Below, piece after piece: positions 22,801-35,004 of a stretch of 64,000 nt of DNA. Source of the stretch: Dicyema japonicum (Eukaryota > Dicyemida > Rhombozoa > Dicyemidae); NCBI GenBank assembly GCA_011109175.1, contig RDEW01000019.1, forward strand, positions 1 to 64,000. Reading direction: 5' to 3'. The notes below the pieces were generated by a model. It was not told the origin of the DNA. It worked only from the letters and a program-made list of their open reading frames with translations, and did no database searches. Position 1 is the stretch's first letter. Each line of letters begins with the position of its first letter. Both the position numbers and the translations under genes were made by a program.

Positions 22801-23434
22801 GCGGCGACCCATAGTCCGAGGAAAAAGTGGAAGTCATGTGGATGGCTGGTGAAGATCTTTGTAAAGGAAGAAGGATATGTTAGATTAGTTCTTAATTGTG
22901 AATTTAACTAGAATACAAAATTTTTTTAAAATTAATTTATTCGCGGATTAATTAATAGGATTGTGACATTAAATACCATGTTAAAAATAATTAAAAAAAC
23001 ATTTTATTTATTAAAAAAGTAATCGCTAATTTTAGCCCAAATATTGTATTCTTTCTGTAATTTCTTAGAGACGTTCAATGTGAAATCATAATAATTTTAA
23101 GTTCTTTAGGACAAACATTAAAAATGAATATTCAAGACTATTCATTATATTTATTGTTTTTAAAGCCATTATTTTCAATTTCATCACACCCATCATATAA
23201 TTGTGTGTTATTTTCAATTCCACTGAATTCGATGTCAATTAAACTTGAAAAATGAGTCTCCAACAGTTCAGATTGAATGCCTCTATTTTACTTCAACAAT
23301 TATTTATTTGTGTGTCTAATTGCTCAATCCCAGGCTTTTCAAAAAATACGATAATTTGTCGCATATTTATTTTTTTAGTCTATTCTCACGAGGGCCTCCA
23401 GAGGGGTCGGTCCGCTTTGGTGATTCTTAAAAAT
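22801..23434. other. No gene recognised
   Basis: Very AT-rich sequence with oligo-A/T runs; no supportable coding, terminal-repeat or RNA feature. Confidence 0.45.
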
Positions 23435-23700
23435 CTAATGTTCCGTTACTCTGTTCGCCTTCTTTAGCATTTCCTCGATTTTCCTCATTTTTCCAAGATA
23501 TGAAGAGGCGCATGCATATGAGAAACATGGCTCAATGTACTGTATGTACACGTTCATCAGGACAGGGTGAGTCCCACTCTTCCAAATTCCTGATAAACTT
23601 TTCAATACGTTCAGTTTCTTCTCGCATTTCAATAGAATGTTTTCTACGTGTGGTGTCAAACAGAGATGCATATTGATTGTCACACCCAAGAACATAAATA
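23435..23700 (-). mobile_element. I/Jockey-like LINE 3' fragment
   Basis: The minus-strand frame reads FLGVTINMHLCLTPHVENI and later YIQYIEPCFSYACA, the post-palm region following the YADD box in I/Jockey-type reverse transcriptases. Only about 85 residues remain. It is followed, in minus direction, by the right end of a hAT-like fragment. Confidence 0.7.
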
Positions 23701-23749
23701 AACTTAATTAAAAAAAGTTCCATATATAAAGAGGATGCCCTATACGGGG

Positions 23750-23853
23750 GTTTTATTATTATTATTATTATTGTGGCGGGTTGTACTGTATTTTTATAAG
23801 TTTGAAACAATTTTAAAGAACATATGAATTTTTGACTTTATTGACAAAAATCG
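23750..23853 (-). mobile_element. hAT-like element end fragment
   Basis: 23795-23853 matches the right end of the element at 53171-53949: TTTTTATAAGTTT.AAACAAT, TTAAAGAACAT, then TTTTTGACTTTATTGA.AAAAAT and GCCTTA. A (TTA)n run at 23750-23772 precedes it. It ends directly before prominin-like copy B. Confidence 0.65.
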
Positions 23854-23874
23854 CCTTATTAATAACACACAAGA

Positions 23875-25522
23875 CTCGATTGTTTTAATGATCTGAAATA
23901 CAATATTAACGACACACAATACTTAAAAATTAGAAACATAATACATGACTATTATTCCAGTATTAATGGAAATTGTTCGTAATTATTGTTAATATAGACG
24001 TTAAAAAAATAACCACATTTATGCCGGAGACGTCGTTTTACGTCAAATTTGAAATGAACTCGGTTAAAACGTTTTTTCTCAAATATATTACATTAGAAGA
24101 TTATTTCGAAATAAGAGTAAACGTAATTGTTATCTTTTCAGAGGGCTGCTAATTGGGGAGTTACTCCATTCGTTGCTGCGGCATTCATTTTCTCCGTGCT
24201 CTGTGGATTTTTGGCTTTCAGTCGTCTTCGACTTATCAGGAATCACAAACTCAAATATTCATCCACTGTCGTCTACTTGTTAATCTTGTAACTCCATTTC
24301 ATGACTTTAAGGTCGACTTATATTATGATGTTAATTAAGATTAAGAATTTAGAAAACGAGGGGACAAAACTCGATGAACCAAATGACACAATGACTAACT
24401 ACGCCAATACGCTTAACGAAAACTTTGTATTTTTTGGGTGACGAAAGCAGACATTCTGGAAGACATTGTTTAGCAAGACATATTTGAAAATCTTCAACAT
24501 CTACTATAATATCTATGATGACATGACAAGTGTCCAGCGGAATATCATCAAAAGACAGTGCTCGAACTTCAAGACTATCGTAGATTCGCTCCAGAACGAC
24601 ATCCTAACAATATCAAAGCTCAACATCTCCAAATATAGCACGGCCTCAGACAATCTAAAGTCCATTTTGAAGTCATCTATGTATTTACTTCCCTGAGTCT
24701 TCTAGAAACGTCGGATTTAGAAGATTAATGTGGATTATTGCTTGTTGGGTATTGTTCTGCGGAATATGTTTCAAATCTAAAATTTACTCAGTAAAGAAAC
24801 TGTAAGATTAATTGATTACTCAGATTTTGTCTGATGAGCTCATTTTTTATCTTAATTTCATCGTTAATACTCACAACCATCATCGTCTTGGGGATGGTCC
24901 CATTTAAGATAAATTTTAGATGTTCAACCGATCCTGCACCCACTTAGACCGCAAAATTAACGATTTGGGTACTCTATTGGATTTATCACAGGGAACGACT
25001 CAATAGCTAAATATTACTGGAGTTGTGAACAGAATGCGACGTTTAAATATGTGTGAACTACAACTATATTTTAGACGGTCTCTAAAATCAATGTCAATAG
25101 AATTTTTAATTCGTATCATTTATTGGGATGTCCAAAAAATATAGTGGGATATGACTGCTCAGGTTCATATGGAAAATACCAAGTGAAATGTTTTATTCTT
25201 ATTTTTAGAATATCATCAATGAATCAAATTATGATGATTTTATAAAATTTGTGAATGACCTGGAGGGACCTCAAAATTGCAAAGATTTTAGCAGGAATTT
25301 AAAAATTATGAAAAATCAAATCTGTGATAAAACCTCGTAAATTCTTAATTTATGTTAGATATAATTTGATATATCCATGTGTTATTTTCATGATTGGGAA
25401 TATTATATTCCTGCTATTTGCTTTCATCATTCCGTCATTGGATGGTAATTAATGGTCTGTCTATTTATAGAGCCCATACTGGTAGAGTCAAATTACATTC
25501 AATTTAAAATGTTTGAGTTTTA
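23875..25522 (+). pseudogene. Prominin-like pentaspan gene, copy B (nonsense mutation)
   Basis: Same exon order and micro-intron positions as copy C. A TAA at 24299-24301 replaces the Tyr codon in the second membrane segment (TTG TAA CTC, where C has TTG TAC TTC). In the N-terminal intron region the acceptor side is altered (AATATAGACG). Later exons are well kept: the EC1 exon frame 24466-24696, the TM3 exon, the Cys-rich exon (AKYYWSCEQNATFKY) and the TM5 exon. The last intron is 26 nt. A recently lost copy is the simplest reading; sequencing error at one base could also make the stop. Its 3' flank is shared with copy C beyond the stop and is then cut by the hAT insertion at 25614. Confidence 0.65.
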
Positions 25523-25959
25523 ATATTAATTTTTGTTAACAATTATTTATATTAAAAATATTAATTTTGAAATCACCATAATTTAGCTAACGAAAAAATG
25601 TTAATATTTAACACAGTGGTTCTCAACTTGCTATATCGTCCAAATTGGGCAGTGGGATTTTTAAATATTCATTTTTTATAAATTTTTTTTGTAGAAAGAA
25701 TAAAATATTAATGGAATATATTTTATAGATTTAATTAAATAAAAATAAAAAAACCAAGTTTTATTATTATGGAAAACACGATTAAATCAAAATTACTACT
25801 CGCTTCTATACAATTTTCAGTTCAATTATGACATTTTTATGTCAATTTTGACTATGTGATATTCTATTATGATATTTTTTATATCAATTTTGACTTCGTT
25901 TATTATAGTTGATCCTAATACGATTTGTGATTTATATTATATTTCTTGATTCGTTGTTC

Positions 25960-26860
25960 TTGTACCAATTTTATGTCAAGAAAAATTCAAGAATATCAGA
26001 AGCTACGAAAAGAGCACTTATAAATAAGGATAAAGAGGGTGTCGATTATATACAGCTTGCTCGAGATCTTGGACTCAAAAGGACAACAGCTATAGCCATC
26101 TTAAAAAGTGTAAATCCGTATGTTTGTAAACGTGGAGGTAGAAAGAATGCTACGATTAAACTTACGGATAATGATATGAATTTGATAATTGAAAAAATTG
26201 AGAATAATCTATCGACAACATTGAAGGAACTACTAACATTGGTAAATAATAAAGTTTGTATTGCGGCAATATATAACCGATCTGATAGCCGATTGATTAC
26301 CTACAAAATGTTGCGATGGAATAGTCTGGAAAATATAGAAAAAAAGAAAAATATTTTCATTGGATAAATAACGTAATACAAATAGAAAAATACATTTGGA
26401 CGAAACAAATTTCAATCTCTTTACATAAAAAAAATTCGACTGATCCAATATAGGATCACGTGCGATAGTTCCAGTAAAGGGAAGCAAAGGGGTGAATCTC
26501 AACGGAATTTTAGCAATTGATGACAATGGAACAATTGTGAGAATTGAATCACATTGGATTTGTAAAATCGAAATTTATACATTTTATCACGGCATTATCT
26601 GACAGCTGGAGAGGAACTTATTATTTATATGGATAATGTTTCAATCCATAAAAAACAAGGAAATTTTGAAGGTATACGAGTAGAACATGCTATACGAAGA
26701 TTTGATGCACCATATTCTCCTCAACTTAATCCATGCGAATGCTGTTTTTCCGGTCTTATGGCTGGGATAAAGACGTATTTATCTAGTCACAACAATCCCC
26801 ATAATGATGTTATTGTAGTAGGAAATGGAACCCTGACCGAATTTACTGTTTAATTACTAC
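25960..26860 (+). mobile_element. Tc1/mariner-type transposon remnant
   Basis: The frame from about 25975 encodes an N-terminal helix-turn-helix (RISEATKRALI, then YIQLARDLGLKRTTAIAIL) and a GGRK linker. A middle part in broken frames reads HLDETNF at about 26400, then AIVPVKGSKG and NLNGILAID. The C-terminal part has MDNVSIHK (26629) and APYSPQLNPCE, the second Asp and the region before the third catalytic residue of the DDE domain. Frameshifts and stops separate the parts. Terminal repeats were not identified. Confidence 0.72.
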
Positions 26861-27010
26861 AAAATGCTTTGGACTATTCTATAACACATTTAACGAGGGA
26901 GAAAATACATAGGCCCCTATGCTATCATGGCCCTCATCAAAATTTTCAACTTTTCAATCAACGAAAATTGTATTCCTTCCATATGAAAGCTATCAAACAT
27001 ACGACCTATT

Positions 27011-28227
27011 ATGAAACCCGGGCGACCAAAGGGATCACCAGCCTCATACAGACCAATATCTCTCCTATGTGTTACATCAAAACTTTTGGAAAAACTGATT
27101 CTTGAACTAATCAGAGCATACCTTCCTGATGCACCTTTTCAACACGGATTCAAAAAAGGACACTCCACAGAAACGCATCTTACATGCCTTACAAATTTCA
27201 TCAAGGATGGACTAAAGCGCAAACCTCATCAGAAGTCTTTGTTATGCTCCATCGATATAGAAAAAGCTTTCGACACTGTCCCAAGAAAGCTTTTGACAAG
27301 GAAGATCTTTACGTCAAAAATTCCAAACAACCTGAAAATCTGGATCGCAAATTTCCTAAATGGAAGAAGAGAAAGAGTAACTGCTGGAAAAACTAGATCA
27401 GTGACCAAGTTCCTTCCAAATGGAGTCCCTCAAGGATCTCCACTTTCACCACACCTATTCAACCTATTCTTAAATAATATGTTCTCCCTTACCAGTGACG
27501 ATATTCTGGTTCTGGCATATGCGGATGATATAATCGTCGCAGTCAAAGACCAGTGCGTTCGTGCTGCTGTTTACCGAATACAAGCTTCATTGGACGATCT
27601 GAACTGTTGGCTCGTTAAGAACATTCTATATACAAGTCCCGAAAGGTCTTATACAACAATTTTCAGAACAAACAGAAGATTGATAAACTCTGCTCCATGT
27701 GTAACCATAAATGGAAACTCAATCCCCACGACCAACTCGGTCAAGATACTGGGCGTAACTTACGACCCACTCTTGACCTTCAACAAACACATCGACAAAG
27801 TCATCTCTTCGGCACAACGAAAGCTAAATTTAAAACACTCCTTGGACAATATAATGGGTGTTTCAACTCAAATTTGGACTCGCTCTACGTGCAGTATATT
27901 CAACCGTCTTTAACTTACGGGTGTGCTGCATGGGGAACCAACCTATCAAACAGGAATATAGAAAAAATCAAAACCTTTCAAAAAATGGCCAGTAAGGTTT
28001 TGCAAAGGTTTTCTTGGACACCTCTAAACCCTACATTTTTTGAGAAACTAGTGAGGAAAACCGGAGCCTTACTACCCTCCAAAAAAGTTAGAAACCCAAA
28101 AAGACAATATCAGAATATTGTTTCCATCTACCAACCACTCAGTGGATCCAACAACATCAATATTTTCGTCCTCGCAACAATCATAAATTATAAAGTGGAG
28201 CGACTTTCTTCTAGTACTATCCATTAG
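27011..28227 (+). mobile_element. I/Jockey-like LINE, best-preserved RT
   Basis: A 300-residue open frame (27011-27913) holds a near-complete RT domain: ASYRPISLLCVTSKLLEK, HGFKKGHSTETH, SIDIEKAFDTVPRK, GVPQGSPLSPHLFNLFLNN and LAYADDIIVAVKD. A frameshift near 27850 leads into 27870-28130 (YVQYIQPSLTYGCAAWG), the post-RT C-terminal region. The first 20 or so codons before the RT are all that is left of the endonuclease side. Confidence 0.85.
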
Positions 28228-28439
28228 GGATTTCTGTTGATAGTCTTTGATAACGCTAAGGCTTACTCGGGTGAGGTCCATCATACATTGAAAGTAAGGA
28301 ATCCTGTGATTATAGTCATGTGTTTTCAACCTATGTTATTATTTCCAAAAAATGAAATTTGTCACTTTCCTAAAATCGAAGAATTTGCAGAGTATGAATT
28401 TGGAAATTAATAAGTCACTCAAAACAACTTTCTCGTTTT

Positions 28440-29050
28440 GAGGATTAATTTTGATATCCCACAGTGGAATTGCGACCTCACTGCAAAGGACACAACTGAC
28501 GGAGTATCTTAGTCGTTATGAAGTTTCTGTAGCCTGCCTTCAGGAAACAAAAGTAAAAAAGGAGACTTGATGAGTCGTTGGAGTATACAAAGTTATGCTG
28601 CTAAAGCCAGAATGCAGACACAGGGATTTGATATTCATCGACGATTCACCAATGCGATTCACAGATGCTGCAGTGTATGTGACAGGATGTCTTTAATTAT
28701 ACTGAAGTTAGGCAAAACGCTGACAACAACGCATATGCCCCGACTATGGGCTAGCAATGAAATGTCCCGATGACGTTGAAAACTTCTACATGAAACTCAC
28801 GATGACCATGGACAATATTTGTGCTTCCCCCCTCGTTTTCCTTGTTGGTGACTGGAACGCAAAAAATGGAACACATAGTACGAACGAAAACTTCATTGCA
28901 ACCCATAGTAGAGGGAAGAGAAATTCTAATGGTGTTGCACTCACAGGATTCTGCTGTGCATTTGACCTTTTTTTGTGCAACATGTCGTTAATGATGGAGA
29001 CAAATGATGTTTGTTATTGCCTTAAATTCCTGCATTCCCAGGTACTTTAA
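28440..29050 (+). mobile_element. RTE-like endonuclease fragment
   Basis: The plus frames read FDIPQWNCDLT near the start, then DDVENFYMKLTMTMDNIC, VFLVGDWNAKNGTHSTN, HSRGKRNSNGVALTGFC and FDLFLCNM. This is the APE endonuclease of RTE-type elements (GDFNAK.G, then GxRNENGxxLLxFC). It stops before any RT. Confidence 0.75.
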
Positions 29051-29200
29051 ATGCAAAATACAGATTCCATCAAGCCCTTCGGCAGGTGAGTTTTTGGCGT
29101 TTTTGATTAGTTTTTCGACATCAGTAGTGCTGATTACAATCGGTTTCCTTGAAAAATTTAAACGTTTTTCAATTTGAGTAGACCGGATCATTTGTTCATG
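29050..29200 (-). mobile_element. LINE pre-RT fragment
   Basis: The minus frame reads VEKLIKNAKNSPAEGLDGIC and later LKYLGMQEFK, the typical stretch just before RT motif 1 (A..PG.DGI...LK). A short relic; clade unresolved. Confidence 0.6.
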
Positions 29201-29359
29201 TTGATGTGACTCTATTTTGCGTAGTGGTCCATTATGATATCTTCCTGATGTGTGAAATCACGTGGTGTTTGATTCTTGTCAATACTGGTGGCGTGGGTTG
29301 TATTCATTCAATTTTCTCTCGATTGAAGTTCACGTAAAGTACTTAAAAATCCTTTAGTT

Positions 29360-31330
29360 TTGTTTGGTGGTTAATTTTGGCGATAAAATTGATCCATCGA
29401 TCAAATTGTTGATTTTTTTAATTGAAACTAATTTAAAACACAAAAATCAATCAAAAATGGTTCCCGCTAACTTAATCGACGTTGAGTTGGCTTTCGCGAT
29501 CGAGCAGAAAGTCTCACTTGCGTCGTGGCTTTTTAATGTTGCTAGGCGTCCAATTTCTTTAGGAAACGAAGCAATTTCCCACTAATTCCTCCTGTTGTCT
29601 CAACAAGGATGGGGTAGAACGTAAATCGATCGCTTTTCTCCTTTGCCTTCATTGTTTATTTCGTGGCATACAGTATGTCTACCGCGCTTCCGACAATGTT
29701 GGATGGGCAAAGGGAGTCGACGCTGGTAGTATCCCATACCAAAGGTTTACCTTCCTCGAAAGAAAAAATTGTGATTCCTTCAGGCCGTTTTCTGACTCAA
29801 TTGTCCAAGCCAACTGGTTCAATATGGAGGAGTATTCAGCAGACTCCATGGCTCGCTTAACAAAACCTTTAATCGCCTTATGTCTTGGGAATCGTCCTGC
29901 ACTTCGACAAGAAAGGGTATGATGTCCATAACAGTCGACATTTGTGAGTCTGCCAAATCTTCACTCCAAGTCTGATGGAGATACCGGTGCGAACAGTATC
30001 GTCATCATGTTGGGTTCCGACGCTACCAATGTGGAGGGCATTGATCCAAACGCCACTCCATTCGCATCTTCCAGTGATTATAAAAGCATGTCGATGTTGG
30101 CTTGATTAGTTCAGAAGCCTCTCATTTATCTTCACAGATAATCGTGTAACGGCCGTTCTGCTCAGGCATCTTCACTCTCAAATGCATCATATCTTTGATT
30201 TCCGACGAATCTGTATGGAGTTGGAAAATCATCTTGATCAGCAGTCGACTGGAGCACAAGGAGGACGAGGGGGGCCCTAAATCCTTTGGTTAAAAAATTC
30301 CCAGTCCACCAAAGCTAACGGGTAAGGTGCTTGGTCCCACCTTTGGTCGTCAAATTTAACATTGGTAGTGGTCCTGAAAAGAGAATATATAGTATCGCTG
30401 TTTTCAGGTAACAGGGTGTCCCCGGAAGAACGTAGTTTAATTTTTGTGCTGATAAGCCATTTCTCAGCAGCAATAGTGTTGTGTTAGGCATAGGAATTCC
30501 ATTTGAACTATCAGACTTTTTAAACAATCCAGCACATCCACTGCCCATGGTTCAACCATCCAAATACCATATTTCAAAAAAGTAGAACAATATCCCATGA
30601 TACGGGCAATTCCTAGGCTGAACAAGGCAGGGTCCAGTGAGTCTCCTTGTTGGATTCCAGAGACATATGGAATGAGGTATTGACTGTGGACTACTGGAAG
30701 GTTTTCTATATGAGCTATAAACATGATTGTACACTGATGGGGATAATTTAAAACAATCCTCCAGAATTGTAGCACGCCATATCGTGTTGAAGGCGTTTTT
30801 AATATCAATTTTGACGATTACATAAGGAATATTCTCGTACTTTTTAGTAAATGTACGGACTTTGAGGAGAACATGACGTGTCGAATTGTTTCTGGTAGTG
30901 TCCCTGAAAGCACTCTGTTCATTAGCTTGGTGATAGCCAACACAAACAGGACGACAGAGTTTCCCGTTGTCTGAGTGATAAGGTTTTTGAGGTTCCCAGA
31001 ACGGAGCCCATCAAGTCTTGCACTGCTGCTCGGGATGAAAGAGAGAGTCCTATCTTTTACGTCCTCTTCAAAAACAAGTAGATTAGATAATTGTTCTGGG
31101 CAAGATGGGATCCGACGATCATTCGGGGTACTTTGTCGCTCCTAACAAGTGCTGCGTACGACTGTTCGAGTGGCTCAATTATACAGTTCTGATCTACAAG
31201 AATCCTCACGGCAGCATAAATTCCACCTTCAGAAAGCTTTCGACGAATTGCACTTTGTAATCTTTATGTGTCCGAAATAGTCGATGTTTGCTTCTCATAG
31301 TTTTGGAATCTGTACTTGTGCTTTTCGGAG
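29360..31330 (-). mobile_element. R2-group LINE with C-terminal endonuclease (YLDD lineage)
   Basis: On the minus strand: pre-RT sequence near 31100-31300 (IEPLEQSYAALVRSDKVPR), RT motif GIQQGDSLDPALFSLGI near 30620-30680, then a C-terminal region at 29400-30100 with NVDCYGHHTLSCRSAGRF (zinc-knuckle-like CH..H..C), KVNLWYG, and VETTGG.SGK.LRFL. The CYGHH..SC...G then PLVWDATC-type arrangement is typical of non-LTR elements with a restriction-like endonuclease. Frames are broken throughout. A second copy lies at 38500-40200. Confidence 0.68.
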
Positions 31331-31639
31331 TCAACCAATAAATTCCCATAGGAAAATGTGTGGATATTTTCTTTTACTATTGACGTGAGTGATTTCTCTT
31401 CTTTCCCCTTCTATGGGGTATGCATAGTGTGAATCGAGCGAAGGAAAATAATCGTAAAAAGTCCTCAGAGTCGTCCTAAGAGACTGTCTTTTAATACAAT
31501 CGCATAGGCAGTCAGCGACAGATACTGGGGCAGCTTTGGGGAACCTGATCAGGAGTCTTCGTGTGTGTTTCAGGTTTGAAATCAATTCAAATACTCCCTG
31601 ATGATCCAGTGAAACATGTTCAGAAGGGTAGTGTAGAGA

Positions 31640-32980
31640 CCAGGATGTCGTATTATCTAGTAAGAGGCATGACTGACAATGCCAATCGGAAATAACAGCC
31701 AGGGCTCTTTCAATCATTCCGACACAAGATATGTGGAAACCACACGAACAGGTCGTGAGTGGATCATCCGGTTTCTTTTGTTACTTATGTTGCATTTTTT
31801 GCAAATATCATCTTTTTGCAATTTGCTGCATCTTTCTGATTTTTCTTTTTCTTCAACACCACAAAAGTAGGGTGCGTTTTTTTCAATCTAACTTGTAATT
31901 TCATTATTAAGGTGAGATAGTTTGGCCATAGGAATTCTTGATTTTTTGAGTCGGCGTATTGTATGAATCATTGATAATTTCCTTATAGAAATTGGGACGA
32001 TAGTCTGCAATGAGTCCTCTTGATTTTTCTCTTATCACTGAGGATAACCTCATTAAAAATTGCACAACGGCGTCAAGCGATTTGAAATTCTCAACGGAAA
32101 AGTTGGATAGTATTTTGCGTTTCTTTGCGGAATGAATCCCATTTTCCACGTTTGTAATTTATTATGGTTTTCCGGTGCCTAACAATAGGCGAGAGTAGTT
32201 CGATTGAAGAATTGGATTATGATTGAGGTCATACATAACTTTCATGATATCGCCGAAGATAGCGATGGAGAATATAGATTGAGGTCTGAAGATGTAATGG
32301 AGTGTCCGGCTCTGGAAGCTGTCCGAGTTTTGATTTTTGTCATTGAGAGGATCTGAAATCCCCTCTCATTTCTCGTTTAGCCAAATAGACAAAGCGGATC
32401 TTTGGCATTTAGGTCTTCGCAGATCACTACATTTTTAATCTTTTGCAGTTCGGTTAGTTTTGGGGAGTATTGTTTCATAAAGGGACCCAGTGGGGGATGT
32501 AAATATTTACAGATGCGTACGGTTTGTGGTTTATTTTTTAACCAAATAGGCAAAGCGGATCGTTGGCATTTAGGTCTTCGCAGATCACTACATTTTTAAT
32601 CTTTTGCAGTTCGGTTAGTTTTGGGGAGTATTGTTTCATAAAGGGACCCAGTGGTGAAATGTAAATATTTACAGATGTGTACGGTTTGTGGTTTATTTTG
32701 ACCATGACGGAAGTAAGTTCAACAGGATTGGCACTCAAACAGAGCGTGTGACCGAGTCGAAGTATCAGAGAAAGGAATAGATTTGTGTATGAGTACACCA
32801 TCTCCCGTGTTTGAATTCGGTCGATCACGGTGGACAATTGAGTAATTTTTGAAGTAAAAAAGAATTGATTTTCTGGATAGTTTAGTTTTTTGTAGGAGGG
32901 AAATATCGATTTTGTGGATAGTGAGAAATTCAACAAGTTCAGTTGATTTGTGTGCGAGACCGTTTATGTTGAATTGCATG
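31640..32980 (-). mobile_element. APE-type LINE 5' part (endonuclease)
   Basis: The minus frame from 32979 starts MQFNINGLAHKSTELVEFL and continues KIDISLLQKTKLS, the start of an APE endonuclease (N.NGL..K..EL...L......I..LQET). Later comes VVICEDLNAKDPLCLFG, the GDLNAKH motif with the Gly changed. A segment of about 140 bp (32379-32520) is duplicated directly at about 32540-32690. Downstream, to 31640, remains of the linker region are very degraded. Confidence 0.72.
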
Positions 32981-33249
32981 ATATTAAGGAATCAGAAAAC
33001 TTCAACCAATTAGCCACGTAGCACTACCACATGGAGCCATGGGGGATCACATCCGTAAATGATTATTACATTTTTCAATAAAAATATTTTTTAAGGAGCT
33101 AAAAACATAAATAAGTTATTAATTTATTTTTTTTTAAAGTTAAATTTAATCATGGTCGGTGGAAACTTTTGGATGGGCGGTGAAATTTCAAAATGGGTGG
33201 TGGAGAAAAAGGCTGAGAACCACTGCTCTAACATATACCGTGTTAGTCG

Positions 33250-33460
33250 CAGACTATGAATAATTCCATTCATATACTCTTAAAGAATCCCCTGACACAG
33301 ACCCCCATATAGTAGAGCTCCTCGGCTGTTCGAACATACATTTTCAGGTCATCAATAAAAAGTAGGTGATTTGTACTGAAACAAACACATTGCTTTGAAC
33401 GCGCCATTTGGTATTGATAGACATGTTTTACCACTTCCGTATATTCTTGCACTGTTGTTG
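33250..33460 (-). mobile_element. R2-group RT palm fragment (FIDDLK type)
   Basis: The minus frame reads STNHLLFIDDLKMYVRTAEE followed by GVCVRGFFKSIG, the same palm block as 21118-21663. It abuts the right end of the hAT-bounded nest. Confidence 0.7.
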
Positions 33461-33469
33461 TGAAGGGAA

Positions 33470-34900
33470 TCCCTTTTTGGGTCTCAGATGATGACTTAGA
33501 CCTTTACCTTACAGAAACTCTATGACCTAATTTCTCTTTCCAACGTTTCATTAAGGACGGGCGTAGTCTTCTTGTTGGAAAGTCTAGGGCGGAAGCCACG
33601 TCACTTGTGAGACTCGGGATGGTGTTTGGGTTCCAGAGAGTTCGTTTTGAATGGTACAGGAAACCGATAACTAGGTGCTACCGATTCCAAAAATTCGGGC
33701 ACATTGCGAATTTCTGCGAGGAAACAGAAAGGTGCTTAATTTGTGGTGGAGGGAACAATATGAACTCTTGTTTGGCCAAGTACAATGAAGGAAATGCATC
33801 AACTAAAGGAAGTTGGTCATTTGGCTTGTTATGGTAGTTGCTCTTCAGCAAAGGCTGCCTTTGAAGGAGGAAGAACAAAAGAAATGACTAAGAAAGTGTT
33901 TCGACCTGTTAAGTAGGTTAAAGCTGAGGCAGTTGAAAGTGTGTTGGGAATATCTACACGCTCCATTAAATTTGATTTTTTAACCCAAATGGACGCGAAA
34001 ATAACCTAACCTTTGACAATACATTGTCTCCGATTACACAGACAAAGGGAATACTATCAGTACTCCTAATCTGGTGGAAGGCACAGTTGCTTGGAAAAAT
34101 AAATGCTGTTGACAAACTGGTTGACATTTGTGCCGAAAAAAGGACTTGACGTCAGGAACTTGTTGGCCTTTTTTGGAGAGGCAGAGGTTCTACAAACATG
34201 AAGTCTGTTCTTACCATCATTGCGGTGAACCCCCGATCCTTTAAGAGAAGGCGTTCTGAGATTGTGTATATCCACCAATCACGCTGATATATTAGTTGTT
34301 AGTGAAACTGTTCTCGATCTTTTTGGGGACTAGAACTCTAAAGATACCTCGTTTAGATGTTTGGGGACGAATAAGATAGCCTTGTTCTGAAAGATATGCT
34401 TGTGTCTTCTGGGTTTTCCGTTGTGACGTCCTCGTTCAGAATCACTATTCTCCAAGTGGATAGGATTATTATGACATGGCGTTAATATCGGAATCTGTTT
34501 ATCAATTTTTGGAACGACAAATTACGCTTGCTCATATTGGTCTCTTTTAAAACAAATATGTTGAAGTCTTTAAAAAGAAAACAATGCTTGAGAAACAAAC
34601 TACGGGGATCTTCTGATCCGGTGACCTCATTGACTTGGAAATTATGACGATCACACAAGAAATACACGGATTAGAAAAAGTTAACAAGAATAATTTATGG
34701 ATAGCTCATTGCAGTGGATATAGAAAAAACCAAATTTTAAGATAGTCTATAACAGAGTGAGCGGACGTAAATCCAAAAAATTCCATTGTTGCAAAAACTT
34801 GATGGGTCTCCAGACGAGCCCCTGTCTTGTTTGCCCCTTAGTTCTCTAAAAAAAGCTGGAAAAAGTAGTTAGTTATTAACCACATTACAGCTCTATAATT
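33470..34900 (+). mobile_element. APE LINE: gag-like ORF1 with zinc knuckles, then endonuclease
   Basis: The frame 33607-33837, with upstream parts from 33480, gives the ORF1 pattern VGFQR.R.E.YR.PI.RCYRF, then FGHIANFCEE and CLICGG, i.e. two CCHC knuckles in which the second Cys of the first is Phe. Around 34290 the endonuclease ORF begins (NHADILVVSETVLDL, as in ILVVSET). The 34320-34900 part is the family also found at 1645-2160. Multiple stops. Confidence 0.68.
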
Positions 34901-35004
34901 GGTGGACTAGTCGATATGCAGTAAAATGCAAGAACTCGATTGTTTTAATGATCTGAAATACAATATTAACGACACACAAGACTTAAAAATTAGAAACATA
35001 ATAC

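Larger units (their letters stand above)
25614..33225. mobile_element. 7.6-kb hAT-bounded nest of transposons
   Basis: The left end reads CAGTGGTTCTCAACTT at 25614, and the right end, read inward from 33225, CAGTGGTTCTCAGCCTTTTT; both are the Charlie-type hAT terminal motif. Flanking octamers are ATTTAACA (25606-25613) and CTCTAACA (33226-33233). The uninterrupted sequence survives next to copy C at 36657-36664 as ATCTAACA, with matching flanks on both sides (GTTAAT before; a diverged TATNNNGTGTTAGTCGCAG-like stretch after). The interior holds Tc1/mariner, I/Jockey-like, RTE-like and R2-group remnants, listed separately. No hAT transposase was recognised, so the original insert was probably non-autonomous and later filled by other elements. 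Confidence 0.72.

Noticed and set aside
23750-23772. A stand-alone (TTA)n microsatellite of interest
   Set aside because: Similar short runs occur at the 3' tails of LINE and SINE copies here, so it is probably tail remnant.
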